DNA of 64,000 nt from NCBI GenBank assembly GCA_034927345.1, contig JAYFQE010000015.1, positions 124,001 through 188,000 on the forward strand, read 5' to 3'. The stretch comes from JAYFQE01 sp034927345. Lineage in GTDB: Bacteria > Bacillota > Clostridia > Saccharofermentanales > UBA5734. The position numbers were made by a program, and so were the translations under genes. Each line of letters starts with the position of its first letter. Positions within the stretch are counted from its first letter, which is position 1. Below the pieces are notes generated by a model. It saw only the letters and a list, made by a program, of their open reading frames with translations. It had not been told where the DNA came from and made no database searches. Of this stretch, positions 26,715 through 36,240 are shown piece by piece.

Positions 26715-29036
26715 ATGCGCGGAAAGAAACGTATTTCTTCCGTTTACAAAAGGTTCCTGTACTCTTTTTTGGTCATTGTTATTCTGGTCACTTCTTTAAG
26801 CGCCGTCATTGCCTATTTGTTCGGCAAAGCTTATGAAGAACAGATCTGCAATGACAGCCAGTCGATGTTGGTGCAAATCGGAACGCAGTTCGATGAAAGG
26901 ATCTTTCAGACTGCCCGCTCCACCTATTTGGATATGGCCGGCAATGAAGTGCTATATCCGAATCTGAAGGGTTTTCTGGACCATTCGCTGGCTGAGTCGG
27001 TTAATTGCTACCAGGTCTACTGCTCCCTGCAAGCGGCATTATCCCGGGCGCCGGAGATCTTTTCGTCGATATCCGTTTATAACCGGGCTGCCAACGTCGT
27101 TATTTCCTCTCAAAGCGGCGTCAACTGGCTGGATGACCGCTGGCATTCAGATGACGGCCTGCAGTGGACACAGGAAACCGCCGCTCAAAACAAGAACCTT
27201 TACTGGAACTATACGCCTTCCGTTATAACTGATGCGAATACGACTGATCCGATCCTGGCCTTATATGGGACTTATCCGCTCAATGTGCCCGGGACGGAAT
27301 GCCGGGGCGTTTTCGAAATCCGGCTGAATCCGGATGCCCTGGGGCAAATGCTCTGCGAATACCAAAATCAGCAGACATCCTACTATTTTTTGGATCGAAA
27401 TGGACGGACGATCGCCTCGACAGGCGGGACGATAGATTTTAATCATTTATTGAGCAGCGAACTGCCGGTTATCAGTGAAAAAGAACAAGTCTCCATCCAC
27501 GAAATTGACGGTATTACTTCGGTTGTCGTCTCCCGCCCTTATCAAAAGAAATATATCCTGGTTTCTGTAGCGTCTATGGCTTCATTTTATGCAAAGATCA
27601 ATCTAATCCAAAAGAAAATAATGATGATCGGTTTGCTCATCATCCTGCTGGGCTTGTTGTTGTCCGGATTATTGTCCAACCGATTATATAAACCGCTGAA
27701 ACTGTTGATCGAGCCGGCGCAGAAACAATTTGGCGCCATGGTTAATCCGGGCGGTAAACCGCAGGATGAATATGCGTATATTCATGCCGTGCTGGATAAA
27801 CTGTCGGAAAAGGCGTCCAGCCTCGAGGTGACTTTGAATCAAAGCTATCCGCTGATCTGGAACGGCCTGTTCCAGGGATTGCTGACACCCTCGTCGATGC
27901 AGGAAGACGAACTGCAGGAGAAACTGGCTTTTTTAAAGATTAAATTCCAATATCCGCTTTTTTGTCTGGTCCTTCTGCGGATACCGGAAATACTGCTCCG
28001 GGAAATGCGTATGGAGCAGAAGGAGTACATTTTATATGGGCTTCTGAACGGCTATAATGAATACCACAACAAAGATGTCAAATTATATGGTATAAAAAAC
28101 GCCTCGTATTCCTTGACTCTGGTCTGCAACCTATCCCCGGATGCCTGGGAGAATCGGAATGTTTGGGTGGAGGAATTACGCCAAATCTGTTATGGCTATG
28201 CCGATATCTGGCCGGAACTGTGTGTCAGCAACTGTGTGGGCAAAGCCCGCGAGTTGAGTTTGGCTTATAAAAAAGCACAGGAGCTCGAACAATACTTTTA
28301 CTTTATGACCGATCGGGATTATCTGGCCGAGGATCGGATTCCGGCTTTGCAGGGTGAACCGCAGAACATACCTTCTCAGGTTATTGAGGATTTTGTAGGA
28401 CATATCAAGGTCTGGGACATGACTCAGGCACAAGCCGACATCGAAACGTTGGTCGTCTATTGTAAAAGCGGCGAATACACCGTTCAACAATGCAACCAGC
28501 GTTTGCTGTCGTTATTGTTTTTCTTCTCGCGTTTTGTTCGCAATGCTAATCTTTGCCTGGACGACCTGTTCTATGAGCGGATCCACGCGGAATTCTTAGA
28601 GTGCTGCAATATCGATCAGTTCAAAGAATGGATGACCGATACGATGCACCGTTACTTCCTGCTGCAGGATAAAACCGCAAGCGGAAAATATTCGTCGATG
28701 ATCAAAGATGTAACCGTGTATATCGAACAGCATCTTGGCGAATCCATTTCCCTGGATTATCTGGCTGATTTGTATCAAATCAGCGCCAATTACTTAAGCC
28801 GGTTGTTTAAGGAAGAAACTGGCGTTAATTTTACCGATTATGTTAACCGGAGCAAATTGAACCGGGCAGCGGAATTGCTGAACAATTCTACAAAAAACAT
28901 CGATGAGATCGCTGAAACAACCGGTTTCAACAGTTCAGCGTATTTTATTAAAAAATTTAAACAAGAATATGGCATTACCCCGAAAAAGTACCGCATGAAC
29001 GCGATTACGCAAAAAAACGCGATAAAGAGCGTTTGA
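26715..29036 (+). CDS. Membrane-anchored AraC-family regulator (YesS-like)
   Basis: One-component sensor of 773 residues. Helix 1 (residues about 14-35) and helix 2 (about 298-320, MMIGLLIILLGLLLSGLLS) bracket an extracytoplasmic Cache-like sensor of about 260 residues. After a linker, the C-terminal 100 residues are a double helix-turn-helix of AraC type (SLDYLADLYQISANYLSRLFKEETG; IDEIAETTGFNSSAYFIKKFK). The start has GAGGAG upstream. It is divergent from the second importer operon and upstream of the GH29 run, so it most likely activates one or both when the ligand is present outside. Confidence 0.93.
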   Translation: MRGKKRISSVYKRFLYSFLVIVILVTSLSAVIAYLFGKAYEEQICNDSQSMLVQIGTQFDERIFQTARSTYLDMAGNEVLYPNLKGFLDHSLAESVNCYQVYCSLQAALSRAPEIFSSISVYNRAANVVISSQSGVNWLDDRWHSDDGLQWTQETAAQNKNLYWNYTPSVITDANTTDPILALYGTYPLNVPGTECRGVFEIRLNPDALGQMLCEYQNQQTSYYFLDRNGRTIASTGGTIDFNHLLSSELPVISEKEQVSIHEIDGITSVVVSRPYQKKYILVSVASMASFYAKINLIQKKIMMIGLLIILLGLLLSGLLSNRLYKPLKLLIEPAQKQFGAMVNPGGKPQDEYAYIHAVLDKLSEKASSLEVTLNQSYPLIWNGLFQGLLTPSSMQEDELQEKLAFLKIKFQYPLFCLVLLRIPEILLREMRMEQKEYILYGLLNGYNEYHNKDVKLYGIKNASYSLTLVCNLSPDAWENRNVWVEELRQICYGYADIWPELCVSNCVGKARELSLAYKKAQELEQYFYFMTDRDYLAEDRIPALQGEPQNIPSQVIEDFVGHIKVWDMTQAQADIETLVVYCKSGEYTVQQCNQRLLSLLFFFSRFVRNANLCLDDLFYERIHAEFLECCNIDQFKEWMTDTMHRYFLLQDKTASGKYSSMIKDVTVYIEQHLGESISLDYLADLYQISANYLSRLFKEETGVNFTDYVNRSKLNRAAELLNNSTKNIDEIAETTGFNSSAYFIKKFKQEYGITPKKYRMNAITQKNAIKSV

Positions 29037-29038
29037 TC

Positions 29039-29074
29039 TGCTGCCTGCCGGCAGCCGGCTGATTTTTTTTGGAG
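29039..29074 (+). terminator. Terminator after the AraC regulator
   Basis: A GC-rich stem (GCTGCC pairing with GGCAGC across TGCC, alternative palindromes CTGCCGGCAG and CAGCCGGCTG) is followed within a few bases by a run of eight T. This looks like a Rho-independent terminator separating the regulator from the fucosidase run. Confidence 0.6.
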
Positions 29075-29169
29075 TGGTATTTCAACGTTAATATGATATA
29101 AACTAGGATAGAACCTTTACCAGAATAAAGGCTGAGCCGGCATGATTTTTCAGGCAGGGAGTGACAGCG

Positions 29170-30498
29170 ATGTATTTTGACTATACTATTCCCCGGAAAT
29201 TCCAATGGTTTACACAATCGCGCTATGGCTTATTTATCCACTGGGGCCCCTATTCCATGATCGGAAGAGGCGAGCAGGTACTGTATCGCGAACACCTGGA
29301 CCCGGTTGCTTATGAACAGATGGCTTGCGCCTGGAATCCCCGGCATTATGATCCGAAAGCCTGGGCCAGACTGGCCAGGGCGGCGGGGATGAGATACGCC
29401 TGCATGACAACCCGCCATCATGACGGCTACTGCCTGTGGGACAGCGCCTGGACAGATTATACCAGCATGAAGCAAGCTCCCGGGCGGGATTTTATCCGTG
29501 AATATGTCGATGCGTTCCGCGCCGAGGGGCTCAAGGTCGGCCTATATTATTCCTGGTGCGATTTCCGGATTCCCGCCTATTATGCCGGTCCGGCAAAAGA
29601 TCCGGCCGGTTGGGCCGCTATGAAAACCTATATTCATAACCAGGTGCGGGAGTTGTTGACGCAATATGGCAAAATCGATTACTTCTTCTTTGACGGGGTC
29701 TGGCCGCGCTGCGCCGAGGATCTGGGAAGTCCGGAACTGGTTGCGGAAATGCGGCGGCTGCAGCCGGACATCATGATCAACAACCGCCTGGGCTACTCGA
29801 CGGATCCGATGCAGCTGGCCAAATCGGGCGGCGGTCATGACGAGGGCGATTTCGGCACGCCGGAGCACCTGGTCACGCCGGAAAATCGGCTTTGGGAATC
29901 CAATCAGGTCAGCTACTGGCGCTGGTGGGGCTTTTCCAGGGGCGAGCGCTGGAAAACAGCGGAGCAATTCCTTGATCTCCTGTGTTCCTGCGCGACCCAT
30001 GGCGGCAATCTCCTGATGAATGTCGGGCCTACGCCGGACGGCGAACTGCAGGAGGAATTCCAGGAACGCGCGCTGGCTGTCGGCAAGTGGCTTGCCAAAT
30101 ATGGCGAAGCCATCTATGGAAATGACGGCGGCGATCTGACAGAAGCCCTGACTTATGGCTACCAGAGCATTAAAGGCCATGATCTTTACCTGATTTTCCG
30201 GTTCTGGAGCGGCAATCCGGAATTCAGGCTTGCCGATCTGACCAGTCCAGTAGAATCGGCAACGTTGATGAGTACGGGCGAACCGCTGTCCTTTACCCAA
30301 AAAGATGGCGTCCTGATCTTGCATGGATTGCCGTCGGCCGTCGATGAGGCGTTGTTCCCGGTGATTAAAATCACCTGCGCCGGCCGGCCGGCCACGAATC
30401 AATGGGGCGATGAGCGGCTTTGGGGCGGCGATCCGTCGCGAATTGCCCGATGGGCCGCACCGAGGGGCGGCGCAGGATTTGATGCCTGCAAGTTCTGA
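29170..30498 (+). CDS. Alpha-L-fucosidase, GH29
   Basis: Retaining fucosidase without a signal peptide, so it acts on imported oligosaccharides. GH29 marks are RYGLFIHWGPYSMIG, the TTRHHDGYCLWDS segment, and nucleophile Asp175 in YFFFDGVWP. GGNLLMNVGPTPDGEL closes the catalytic barrel, and a short C-terminal beta domain follows. The ATG at 29170 has AGGGAG 8 nt upstream; a GTG at 29161 lies inside that site. The last 25 residues are Gly/Arg/Trp rich and look like an added tail. It is the first gene of a run with three D-amino-acid related genes (35-nt gap), an unusual partner set for a fucosidase. Confidence 0.93.
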   Translation: MYFDYTIPRKFQWFTQSRYGLFIHWGPYSMIGRGEQVLYREHLDPVAYEQMACAWNPRHYDPKAWARLARAAGMRYACMTTRHHDGYCLWDSAWTDYTSMKQAPGRDFIREYVDAFRAEGLKVGLYYSWCDFRIPAYYAGPAKDPAGWAAMKTYIHNQVRELLTQYGKIDYFFFDGVWPRCAEDLGSPELVAEMRRLQPDIMINNRLGYSTDPMQLAKSGGGHDEGDFGTPEHLVTPENRLWESNQVSYWRWWGFSRGERWKTAEQFLDLLCSCATHGGNLLMNVGPTPDGELQEEFQERALAVGKWLAKYGEAIYGNDGGDLTEALTYGYQSIKGHDLYLIFRFWSGNPEFRLADLTSPVESATLMSTGEPLSFTQKDGVLILHGLPSAVDEALFPVIKITCAGRPATNQWGDERLWGGDPSRIARWAAPRGGAGFDACKF

Positions 30499-30533
30499 TA
30501 AAAGACATGAATAGGAAAAGGAAGTGACAAACC

Positions 30534-31622
30534 ATGTATGATGATCTGGCGACGCCGGCAGTCGTTGCCGAGTTGGATCAAGTAGAAGAAAATATCCGGG
30601 ATATGGTTCGCATGAATGCGGAACAGGGCATCCGTGTCCGGCCGCACATCAAGCCGCATAAAAGTTGCTATCTGGCCCGGCTGCAGCTGTCTTTGGGCTG
30701 CCGGGGCATAACCTGCGCCAAGCTCGGCGAAGCCGAGGTGATGGCGGATTGTGGCATTCGCGATATCCTGATCGCTTTTCCACTGATCGGCAAGGATAAA
30801 ATGGAGCGGCTCGGCGCCTTAATGCAAAAAGCGGACATGATGACGATTGTCAACAGCGAAACGGGAGCCGCCCAGTTGTCCGATCTCGGGCTGCGTATCG
30901 GTAAAAAGGTCCGCGTTCTGATTGAGATCGACGGCGGCATCAACCGCGGCGGCTTGAAGCCGGGCGAGCCGGCCGTGGCTTTTGCCCGGGCGATAGGCCA
31001 TCATCAGGGTATCGAAATCATCGGCCTGCTCTATTATGGCGGAACCATCTATAGCGAGACTACCCTTGAAGGCTTTGACCGCGTCACGCGCCTGGAACAT
31101 GACAATGTGCTGGAAACGGCGGCTCTGCTGCGGCAGGCGGGTTTTACCATGGAAATCCTCAGCGGCGGCAGCTCCTATTCTTCAAAACGGCCTCAGTTCC
31201 TGAACGGCATTACCGAGGTCCGGCCCGGCCATTTCATCTTTAATGACGCCGGCCAGCTGGTCAGCGGCTTTGCCACAGAACGGCAATGCGCTTTGCGGGT
31301 CGTCGCCACCGTTGTTTGCGTCAATGACGAACACCACGCGATCATCGATGCCGGCAGCAAAACCTTGACGACGGATTTGTGCGGCCATCGCGCCGGTTAT
31401 GGTTATGTCGCCGGCCGCGGAGACATTCTGATAGCCAAACTGAATGAAGAGCACGGATTTATCGAGAGTGAGCATCCTCTGGGCTATAAAATCGGCGACA
31501 AGATCGCCATCATTCCCAACCATGCCTGCGTCATACCCAATCTGGCCGATGAGATCTATGGTTTCCGGAATGGTAAAATGGAACGGATGATCCGTATCGA
31601 TGCCCGGGGCAAAAACCGCTGA
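30534..31622 (+). CDS. D-threonine aldolase / D-serine dehydratase-like PLP enzyme
   Basis: Fold-type III PLP enzyme of the alanine-racemase-like group that cleaves D-threonine-type 3-hydroxy-D-amino acids or dehydrates D-serine. The PLP lysine is Lys40 in RPHIKPHK. GITCAKLGEAEVM and IEIDGGINRGG are conserved in the family. The zinc pair near the C-terminus is His and Cys in PNHACVIPNL, which marks the D-serine dehydratase/D-threonine aldolase branch and not alanine racemase. 362 residues is normal. It lies directly before an N-acyl-D-amino-acid deacylase and RidA, which fits release and breakdown of D-amino acids. Confidence 0.9.
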   Translation: MYDDLATPAVVAELDQVEENIRDMVRMNAEQGIRVRPHIKPHKSCYLARLQLSLGCRGITCAKLGEAEVMADCGIRDILIAFPLIGKDKMERLGALMQKADMMTIVNSETGAAQLSDLGLRIGKKVRVLIEIDGGINRGGLKPGEPAVAFARAIGHHQGIEIIGLLYYGGTIYSETTLEGFDRVTRLEHDNVLETAALLRQAGFTMEILSGGSSYSSKRPQFLNGITEVRPGHFIFNDAGQLVSGFATERQCALRVVATVVCVNDEHHAIIDAGSKTLTTDLCGHRAGYGYVAGRGDILIAKLNEEHGFIESEHPLGYKIGDKIAIIPNHACVIPNLADEIYGFRNGKMERMIRIDARGKNR

Positions 31623-31674
31623 TCGGCATAGGCTGACGGACGGAATCGGCAGAAGGAGCAAAGCAGGCTGAAGC

Positions 31675-33267
31675 ATGAGGATATTCATTAAAAACGGGAT
31701 GATTTATGACGGCGGCGGCGGGAAACCTTTTCAAGGCGGCCTTTTGGTTGAAAATGACCGCCTTGCCGCGGTCGGCGGACTGGATGACACCTGCCGGGCG
31801 GATCAGGTTATTGACGCCGCCGGCCTGGCTGTGACGCCGGGTTTTATCGATACGCACCGACATGGCGATCTGGCGGCCTTATCCGATCCGGATTTTGGGA
31901 AGATTGAGCTGGCGCAGGGCATAACAACGGCTTTTTCCGGCAACTGCGGCTTGTCGGCTTATCCCAATGCCGATGCTTCCCGGCAGGAGTGGCTGGATTT
32001 CATCGAACCTTGTCTGGGCAAAACTACCGGCGCCGCTAATTTTGCGCGGTATGCCGATTATATGCGGGCGCTCGGCCAGATTAATCTGCGGATCAATCTG
32101 GGCGGCCTGGTTGGCAGCGGCGCCGTTAAAACGGCGGTCAAGGGATTTGCCAAAACGCCCTTCACGCCGGATGAAATGGCCCGCGCGCAAAACTTGCTGG
32201 CCGACGCGCTGGCGTCGGGAGCCTTTGGCGTTTCGTCCGGCATCATGTATGTCCCGGATTACTACTCGACGAAAGAAGAATGGATCAACTTGCTTAAGCC
32301 CCTGTCCGGGTCAGGCGGCCTTTTAACCTGCCATGTCCGCGGCGAAGGCGACAGTCTGGTCGATTCGGTCGCCGAAGCCGCCGAAATCAGCCGGCTGGCC
32401 GGCGTTCCTCTGAATATCAGTCATTTTAAATCGGTCGGCGTCCGCAATTGGAACCGGGCTCTTTATCAGGCTGTCGGGTTGATCGAAAAGGCCGGCGCCG
32501 ATATTACGGTCGATGCATATCCGTATACCGGCGGCGCCACGACCTTGATGACATTGCTGCCGCCCTGCGTGGTACGGGAAAAAATCGCCGACACCGTTGA
32601 TGATTTATCGACAGCTGCCGGTGTGGAGCGTGTTCGCCGGGCGCTGGCGCAAGAACAGCCCGGCTGGGACAATATGATCGCCTCGATCGGCTGGGAACGG
32701 ATTATCATCAGCTCTGTGAATCTCGATGAGGATAAAGGTTATGTTGGCAAGAACATCGCCGAGATCACCGGCAGCGAAACGACCGCCGATCCGGTGCAAT
32801 GGCTGTGCGATTTGGTTTGCCGGGAAAGAGGCAAGGTCGGCATTATTCTCATGAGCATGGCTCAGGAGGATGTCGACGCCGTCCTGCGGCTGCCCTATTC
32901 CATGGTCATTTCCGATTCGCTCTATGGCAATATGGATAGTCCGCATCCGCGCTTGTACGGGTCTTTTGCCAAGATCATCCGCGATTATGTTCAGGAACGG
33001 CATATCCTGCCGCTGGAAACCGCCGTCTACAAAATGAGTGGCCTGACGGCCCGGCGTTTCGGGATCAAAGACCGCGGTCGGTTGATACCCGGCTATTTTG
33101 CGGACATTAATATTTTCGACCCGGCCAAGTTTCGCGATCAGGCGACTTTTACTCATCCCCGACAACTCAGCGCCGGTCTGGATACCGTCCTGGTCAACGG
33201 CCGGCCGGCTTATCGCCGGGGCGTGTTCACAGAACCGGCTCCGGGATCAATATTAATACGAAATTGA
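31675..33267 (+). CDS. N-acyl-D-amino-acid deacylase (D-aminoacylase-type amidohydrolase)
   Basis: Zinc amidohydrolase of 530 residues that removes the acyl group from N-acyl-D-amino acids or related D-configured amides. Family features are the VTPGFIDTHRHGDL metal motif, GITTAFSGNCGLSAYP, CHVRGEGDSL, NISHFKSVG, VDAYPYTGG and the C-terminal SDSLYGNMDSPHPRLYGSF plus MSGLTARRFGIKDRGRL. The ribosome site is weak: AAGGAG lies about 16 nt upstream. It lies between the PLP enzyme and RidA genes. No signal peptide is present, so the substrate must be imported. The acyl group preference is unknown. Confidence 0.92.
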   Translation: MRIFIKNGMIYDGGGGKPFQGGLLVENDRLAAVGGLDDTCRADQVIDAAGLAVTPGFIDTHRHGDLAALSDPDFGKIELAQGITTAFSGNCGLSAYPNADASRQEWLDFIEPCLGKTTGAANFARYADYMRALGQINLRINLGGLVGSGAVKTAVKGFAKTPFTPDEMARAQNLLADALASGAFGVSSGIMYVPDYYSTKEEWINLLKPLSGSGGLLTCHVRGEGDSLVDSVAEAAEISRLAGVPLNISHFKSVGVRNWNRALYQAVGLIEKAGADITVDAYPYTGGATTLMTLLPPCVVREKIADTVDDLSTAAGVERVRRALAQEQPGWDNMIASIGWERIIISSVNLDEDKGYVGKNIAEITGSETTADPVQWLCDLVCRERGKVGIILMSMAQEDVDAVLRLPYSMVISDSLYGNMDSPHPRLYGSFAKIIRDYVQERHILPLETAVYKMSGLTARRFGIKDRGRLIPGYFADINIFDPAKFRDQATFTHPRQLSAGLDTVLVNGRPAYRRGVFTEPAPGSILIRN

Positions 33268-33284
33268 AAAATGAGGTGATACCC

Positions 33285-33746
33285 ATGAAAATCGAGAAAA
33301 AGTTGGCAGAAATGGGACTGGTCTTACCCAAACCGCCCGCCAAAGGGGGCGTCTATACGCCAGCTAAAAAATTCGGCCCAAACCTGGTTTATATTTCCGG
33401 CTGCGGTCCGATTTTGGACGGCGCGCCGATCGCAGGAAAACTCGGCCGGGAGTTCACGATCGAGCAAGGCCAGCGTTACGCGAAACAGGCCATGCTGAAT
33501 GTGCTGGCTAATTTAAAAGCCTGTATCGGCGATCTGGATAACGTGAAAAGTTGTGTTAAAATCCTGGCGCTGGTTGCTTCGGCTGATGATTTTTACGAGC
33601 AGCCCCAGGTCGCCAACGGCGCCAGCGGCCTTTTAGTCGAACTCTTCGGCGAAGAGATCGGTACGCCGACGCGGTCGGCAATCGGCGTCAATGCCCTGCC
33701 GGGCAATATCCCGGTTGAGGTCGAAGGGATCTTCGAAGTGCGGTAA
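33285..33746 (+). CDS. RidA family enamine/imine deaminase
   Basis: Member of the YjgF/YER057c/UK114 family (153 residues, trimer in known members), which hydrolyses reactive enamines and imines such as 2-aminoacrylate formed by PLP dehydratases. Recognisable segments are YISGCGPILDG, GQRYAKQAMLNVLANLKACIGDLDNV and the C-terminal TRSAIGVNALPGNIPVEVE. The chosen ATG has GAGGTGAT just upstream; an earlier in-frame TTG at 33264 overlaps the deacylase stop region. It is the last gene of the D-amino-acid run, where it would clear the product of the upstream PLP enzyme. Confidence 0.92.
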   Translation: MKIEKKLAEMGLVLPKPPAKGGVYTPAKKFGPNLVYISGCGPILDGAPIAGKLGREFTIEQGQRYAKQAMLNVLANLKACIGDLDNVKSCVKILALVASADDFYEQPQVANGASGLLVELFGEEIGTPTRSAIGVNALPGNIPVEVEGIFEVR

Positions 33747-33809
33747 GCACGAACGCCAAGGCCTCGATAAGCCAGCATGCGGATGTCAGATCCTTTGTTT
33801 GTTGCCTTG

Positions 33810-33874
33810 CAGTTGATTCGATCAACTAAAATCAACTGTAAATCCCTTGTTTTCGTGACCGCCAATCCTATAAT
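33810..33874 (+). promoter_or_regulatory. Promoter and palindromic operator of the XRE gene
   Basis: A 7-bp inverted repeat with a 3-nt centre (AGTTGAT-TCG-ATCAACT, 33811-33827) is followed by a third half-site ATCAACTG (33831-33838). TTGTTT (33847-33852), a 16-nt spacer and TATAAT (33869-33874) form the promoter. This arrangement suggests autoregulation by the XRE protein. The leader of about 120 nt can form several stems (for example GATCCGC with GCGGATC, and GGCAGGC with GCCTGCC). Confidence 0.55.
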
Positions 33875-34001
33875 AGCAGATAAGAGATCCGCTGCATGCA
33901 AGATCGTGCGGATCCCTCAATCTGCTTTTATGAGGGCGGCAGGCATTCCCCTCATGGAACAGGCAAGAAGGAGTATCGCGGCGCCTGCCCGACGGATTCA
34001 T

Positions 34002-35117
34002 ATGAAAGAGATCAATATTGCCAGAACGTTGTTAGCCAAACGTAAGGGAAAAGCGATAACGCAGGATGAGCTGGCCGCCTATATCGGCGTATCAAAGGCT
34101 TCGGTTTCCAAATGGGAGACCGGTCAGAGTTACCCGGATATTACGTTTCTGCCGCAGCTGGCCGCGTATTTCAACATCAGCATCGACGAATTAATCGGTT
34201 ATGAACCGCAGATGACCCGGGAGGACATCAAGAAGTTATATCATCGGCTGACCGGCGATTTTGGCGGCAAGCCTTTCGACGAAGTTATCGATGAGTGCCG
34301 GACGGTTATCAGGAAATATTACTCCTGTTTTCCGCTTTTATTGCAGATGGCTGTTTTGCTGGTCAACCATTATATGCTGGCCGGCGATAAAGCCGCCCAG
34401 GAGGCCGTTCTTCGGGAAACCCTTGATTTATGCCGGAGAATCAGGACAGAGGACGACGATGTCAGGCGAATCAACGAAGCCATTTCACTGGAGGCCGTCA
34501 GTTTGATGCTCTTGCAGCGCCCGGATGAAGTGCTGGATTTGTTGGATGGGAGCATGAAGCCCGCTGTGTCCAATGAAGCAATATTGGCCGGCGCCTACCA
34601 AATGACAGGACGGATAGAAAAAGCAAAGGATGTCCTGCAAATTGGCTTGTATCAGCATCTGATCGGCCTGTTCGGCATCGCCGCCGGATATTTGGCTCTA
34701 TGTCAGGACGCGCCGGAACGATTTGAAACCGTGTGGCAGCGTATCCATTCCATTGCCGGAACATTTAATATGGATCAGCTTCATCCGGGAATCATGATGC
34801 CGCTTTATCTGAACGCGGCGCAAGGCTATGTCCTGCAGAACAAACAAAACCGCGCGTTGGACATGATCGGCAAGTATGTCGATGTGTGCTGTGCGGCGGG
34901 CACTTTCCCGATTATCTTGCATGGCGACGCTTTTTTTGACAGACTGGATCCGTGGTTTGCCGAGTTTGATTTAGGCAGCCAGGCTCCGCGGGATGAAAAA
35001 GTCATTAAAAAAAGCATGCTGCAGGCGATAACGGATAATCCTGTCTTTGCCGCATTGTCGGATACGCCCGAATATCAAAGCGCTGTCGTAAGACTAAAAG
35101 CTAGAATTGGAGATTGA
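34002..35117 (+). CDS. XRE-type regulator with helical C-terminal domain
   Basis: Transcription factor of 371 residues. Residues about 1-65 form a helix-turn-helix of the XRE type (ITQDELAAYIGVSKASVSKWETGQSYPDITFLPQLAAYF). The remaining 300 residues are alpha-helical, with repeat-like pairs that resemble TPR-type ligand-sensing domains found in regulators of neighbouring ABC exporters. The start choice is uncertain: the ATG at 34002 begins the conserved domain, but the only good ribosome site (AAGGAG) lies about 30 nt upstream. It overlaps or nearly touches the next gene and heads a four-gene unit for an ABC-2 exporter. Confidence 0.88.
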   Translation: MKEINIARTLLAKRKGKAITQDELAAYIGVSKASVSKWETGQSYPDITFLPQLAAYFNISIDELIGYEPQMTREDIKKLYHRLTGDFGGKPFDEVIDECRTVIRKYYSCFPLLLQMAVLLVNHYMLAGDKAAQEAVLRETLDLCRRIRTEDDDVRRINEAISLEAVSLMLLQRPDEVLDLLDGSMKPAVSNEAILAGAYQMTGRIEKAKDVLQIGLYQHLIGLFGIAAGYLALCQDAPERFETVWQRIHSIAGTFNMDQLHPGIMMPLYLNAAQGYVLQNKQNRALDMIGKYVDVCCAAGTFPIILHGDAFFDRLDPWFAEFDLGSQAPRDEKVIKKSMLQAITDNPVFAALSDTPEYQSAVVRLKARIGD

Positions 35118-35122
35118 CCGAT

Positions 35123-35323
35123 ATGGAAAAACTAATCGAGTACCTGCCTTTTTTGATTCCGATCCTGATTGTTCAGCTGATTTTAATGATTACGGCTTTG
35201 ATCCATGTGCTGAAGCATCCGGTTTACCGCTTCGGCAATAAACCGCTGTGGATCATCATCGTTATCTTCGGCGAGCTGATCGGGCCGATTGTATATTTTA
35301 TTTTTGGCCGGGGTGAAGAATAA
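35123..35323 (+). CDS. Small membrane protein, PLDc_N domain
   Basis: A 66-residue protein with two membrane helices (LPFLIPILIVQLILMITALIHV and LWIIIVIFGELIGPIVYFIFG) separated by a short basic loop. This is the PLDc_N domain, named for the N-terminus of cardiolipin synthases and often present as a separate small gene in front of bacitracin-type ABC exporters. The ATG at 35123 has GGAG 10 nt upstream. Its stop overlaps the start of the ATPase gene (TAATG), so it is coupled to the exporter. Its role is unknown. Confidence 0.85.
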   Translation: MEKLIEYLPFLIPILIVQLILMITALIHVLKHPVYRFGNKPLWIIIVIFGELIGPIVYFIFGRGEE

Positions 35324-36240
35324 TGGATCCACTGTGCATTGAACATTTGTCCATGAGTTTCAATACGCATAAAGTCATTGACGATCTATCTCTCAATGTG
35401 CCGGAGCATGCGGTTTTCGGGTTTATCGGCCCGAACGGAGCCGGCAAAACGACGACGATGAAGCTGGTTCTCGGGCTGTTGAAACCGGCCGGCGGCCGGA
35501 TCAGCGTATGCGGCGAGCCGGTTGCCTATGGGCAGACGAAAACCAACCGCTTTATTGGCTATCTGCCGGATGTGCCGGAATTTTATAATTATATGCGGCC
35601 CTGCGAGTATCTGAATCTGTGCGGCAAGATCACAGGGCTTGACGGCAATAAGATCAAGAGCCGGAGTGAAGAACTGCTGGACCTGGTGGGGCTGGATAAG
35701 GCCAACAAAAGAATCGGCGGCTTTTCCCGCGGCATGAAGCAGCGCCTCGGCATAGCGCAAGCTTTGTTGAACGAACCGAAACTGCTCATCTGCGACGAAC
35801 CGACATCGGCGCTGGATCCGGTCGGCAGAAAAGAAATCCTGGATATTCTAGCGCGGGTGAAAGGCAAAACCACCGTAGTCTTTTCAACCCACATTCTTTC
35901 GGATGTAGAACGGATTTGCGATCATATCGCCGTGCTCAACGCCGGCAAACTCGTTCTGTGCGGCACCTTATCGGAGATCCGGGCGCAGCATAAGCGGGAC
36001 AGCTTGCTGATTGAATTCTCAACGCCTGCCGATCGGGAACGTTTTACATCGTCCCCTGAGATAAAAGGCCTGCTGGCCAATGCCGAACAAACAGAAACAG
36101 GCTTTGTGATCCATGCCCGCAGCATTGAGAAAGCCGAGTCGGTGATCATTGCGGAACTGGCGGCTCAAAAATTGCTGCCCGTTAAAATGGAAGTTCAGGA
36201 ACCGACCCTGGAGAGTCTCTTTATGGAGGTCGTTCAATGA
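35323..36240 (+). CDS. ABC exporter ATP-binding protein (BcrA/NatA-like)
   Basis: Cytoplasmic ATPase of an ABC-2 type exporter. Walker A is GPNGAGKTTT (residues about 37-46), the signature is GGFSRGMKQRLGIAQALL, Walker B is LLICDEPTSALDP, and the H-loop is STHILSDVERI. The C-terminal 90 residues are the extra domain typical of bacitracin, sodium or lantibiotic exporters. It starts within the stop of the PLDc_N gene and its own stop overlaps the permease start by 4 nt. Together with the XRE regulator it probably forms a peptide-antibiotic detoxification or immunity system; the substrate is not evident. Confidence 0.94.
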   Translation: MDPLCIEHLSMSFNTHKVIDDLSLNVPEHAVFGFIGPNGAGKTTTMKLVLGLLKPAGGRISVCGEPVAYGQTKTNRFIGYLPDVPEFYNYMRPCEYLNLCGKITGLDGNKIKSRSEELLDLVGLDKANKRIGGFSRGMKQRLGIAQALLNEPKLLICDEPTSALDPVGRKEILDILARVKGKTTVVFSTHILSDVERICDHIAVLNAGKLVLCGTLSEIRAQHKRDSLLIEFSTPADRERFTSSPEIKGLLANAEQTETGFVIHARSIEKAESVIIAELAAQKLLPVKMEVQEPTLESLFMEVVQ

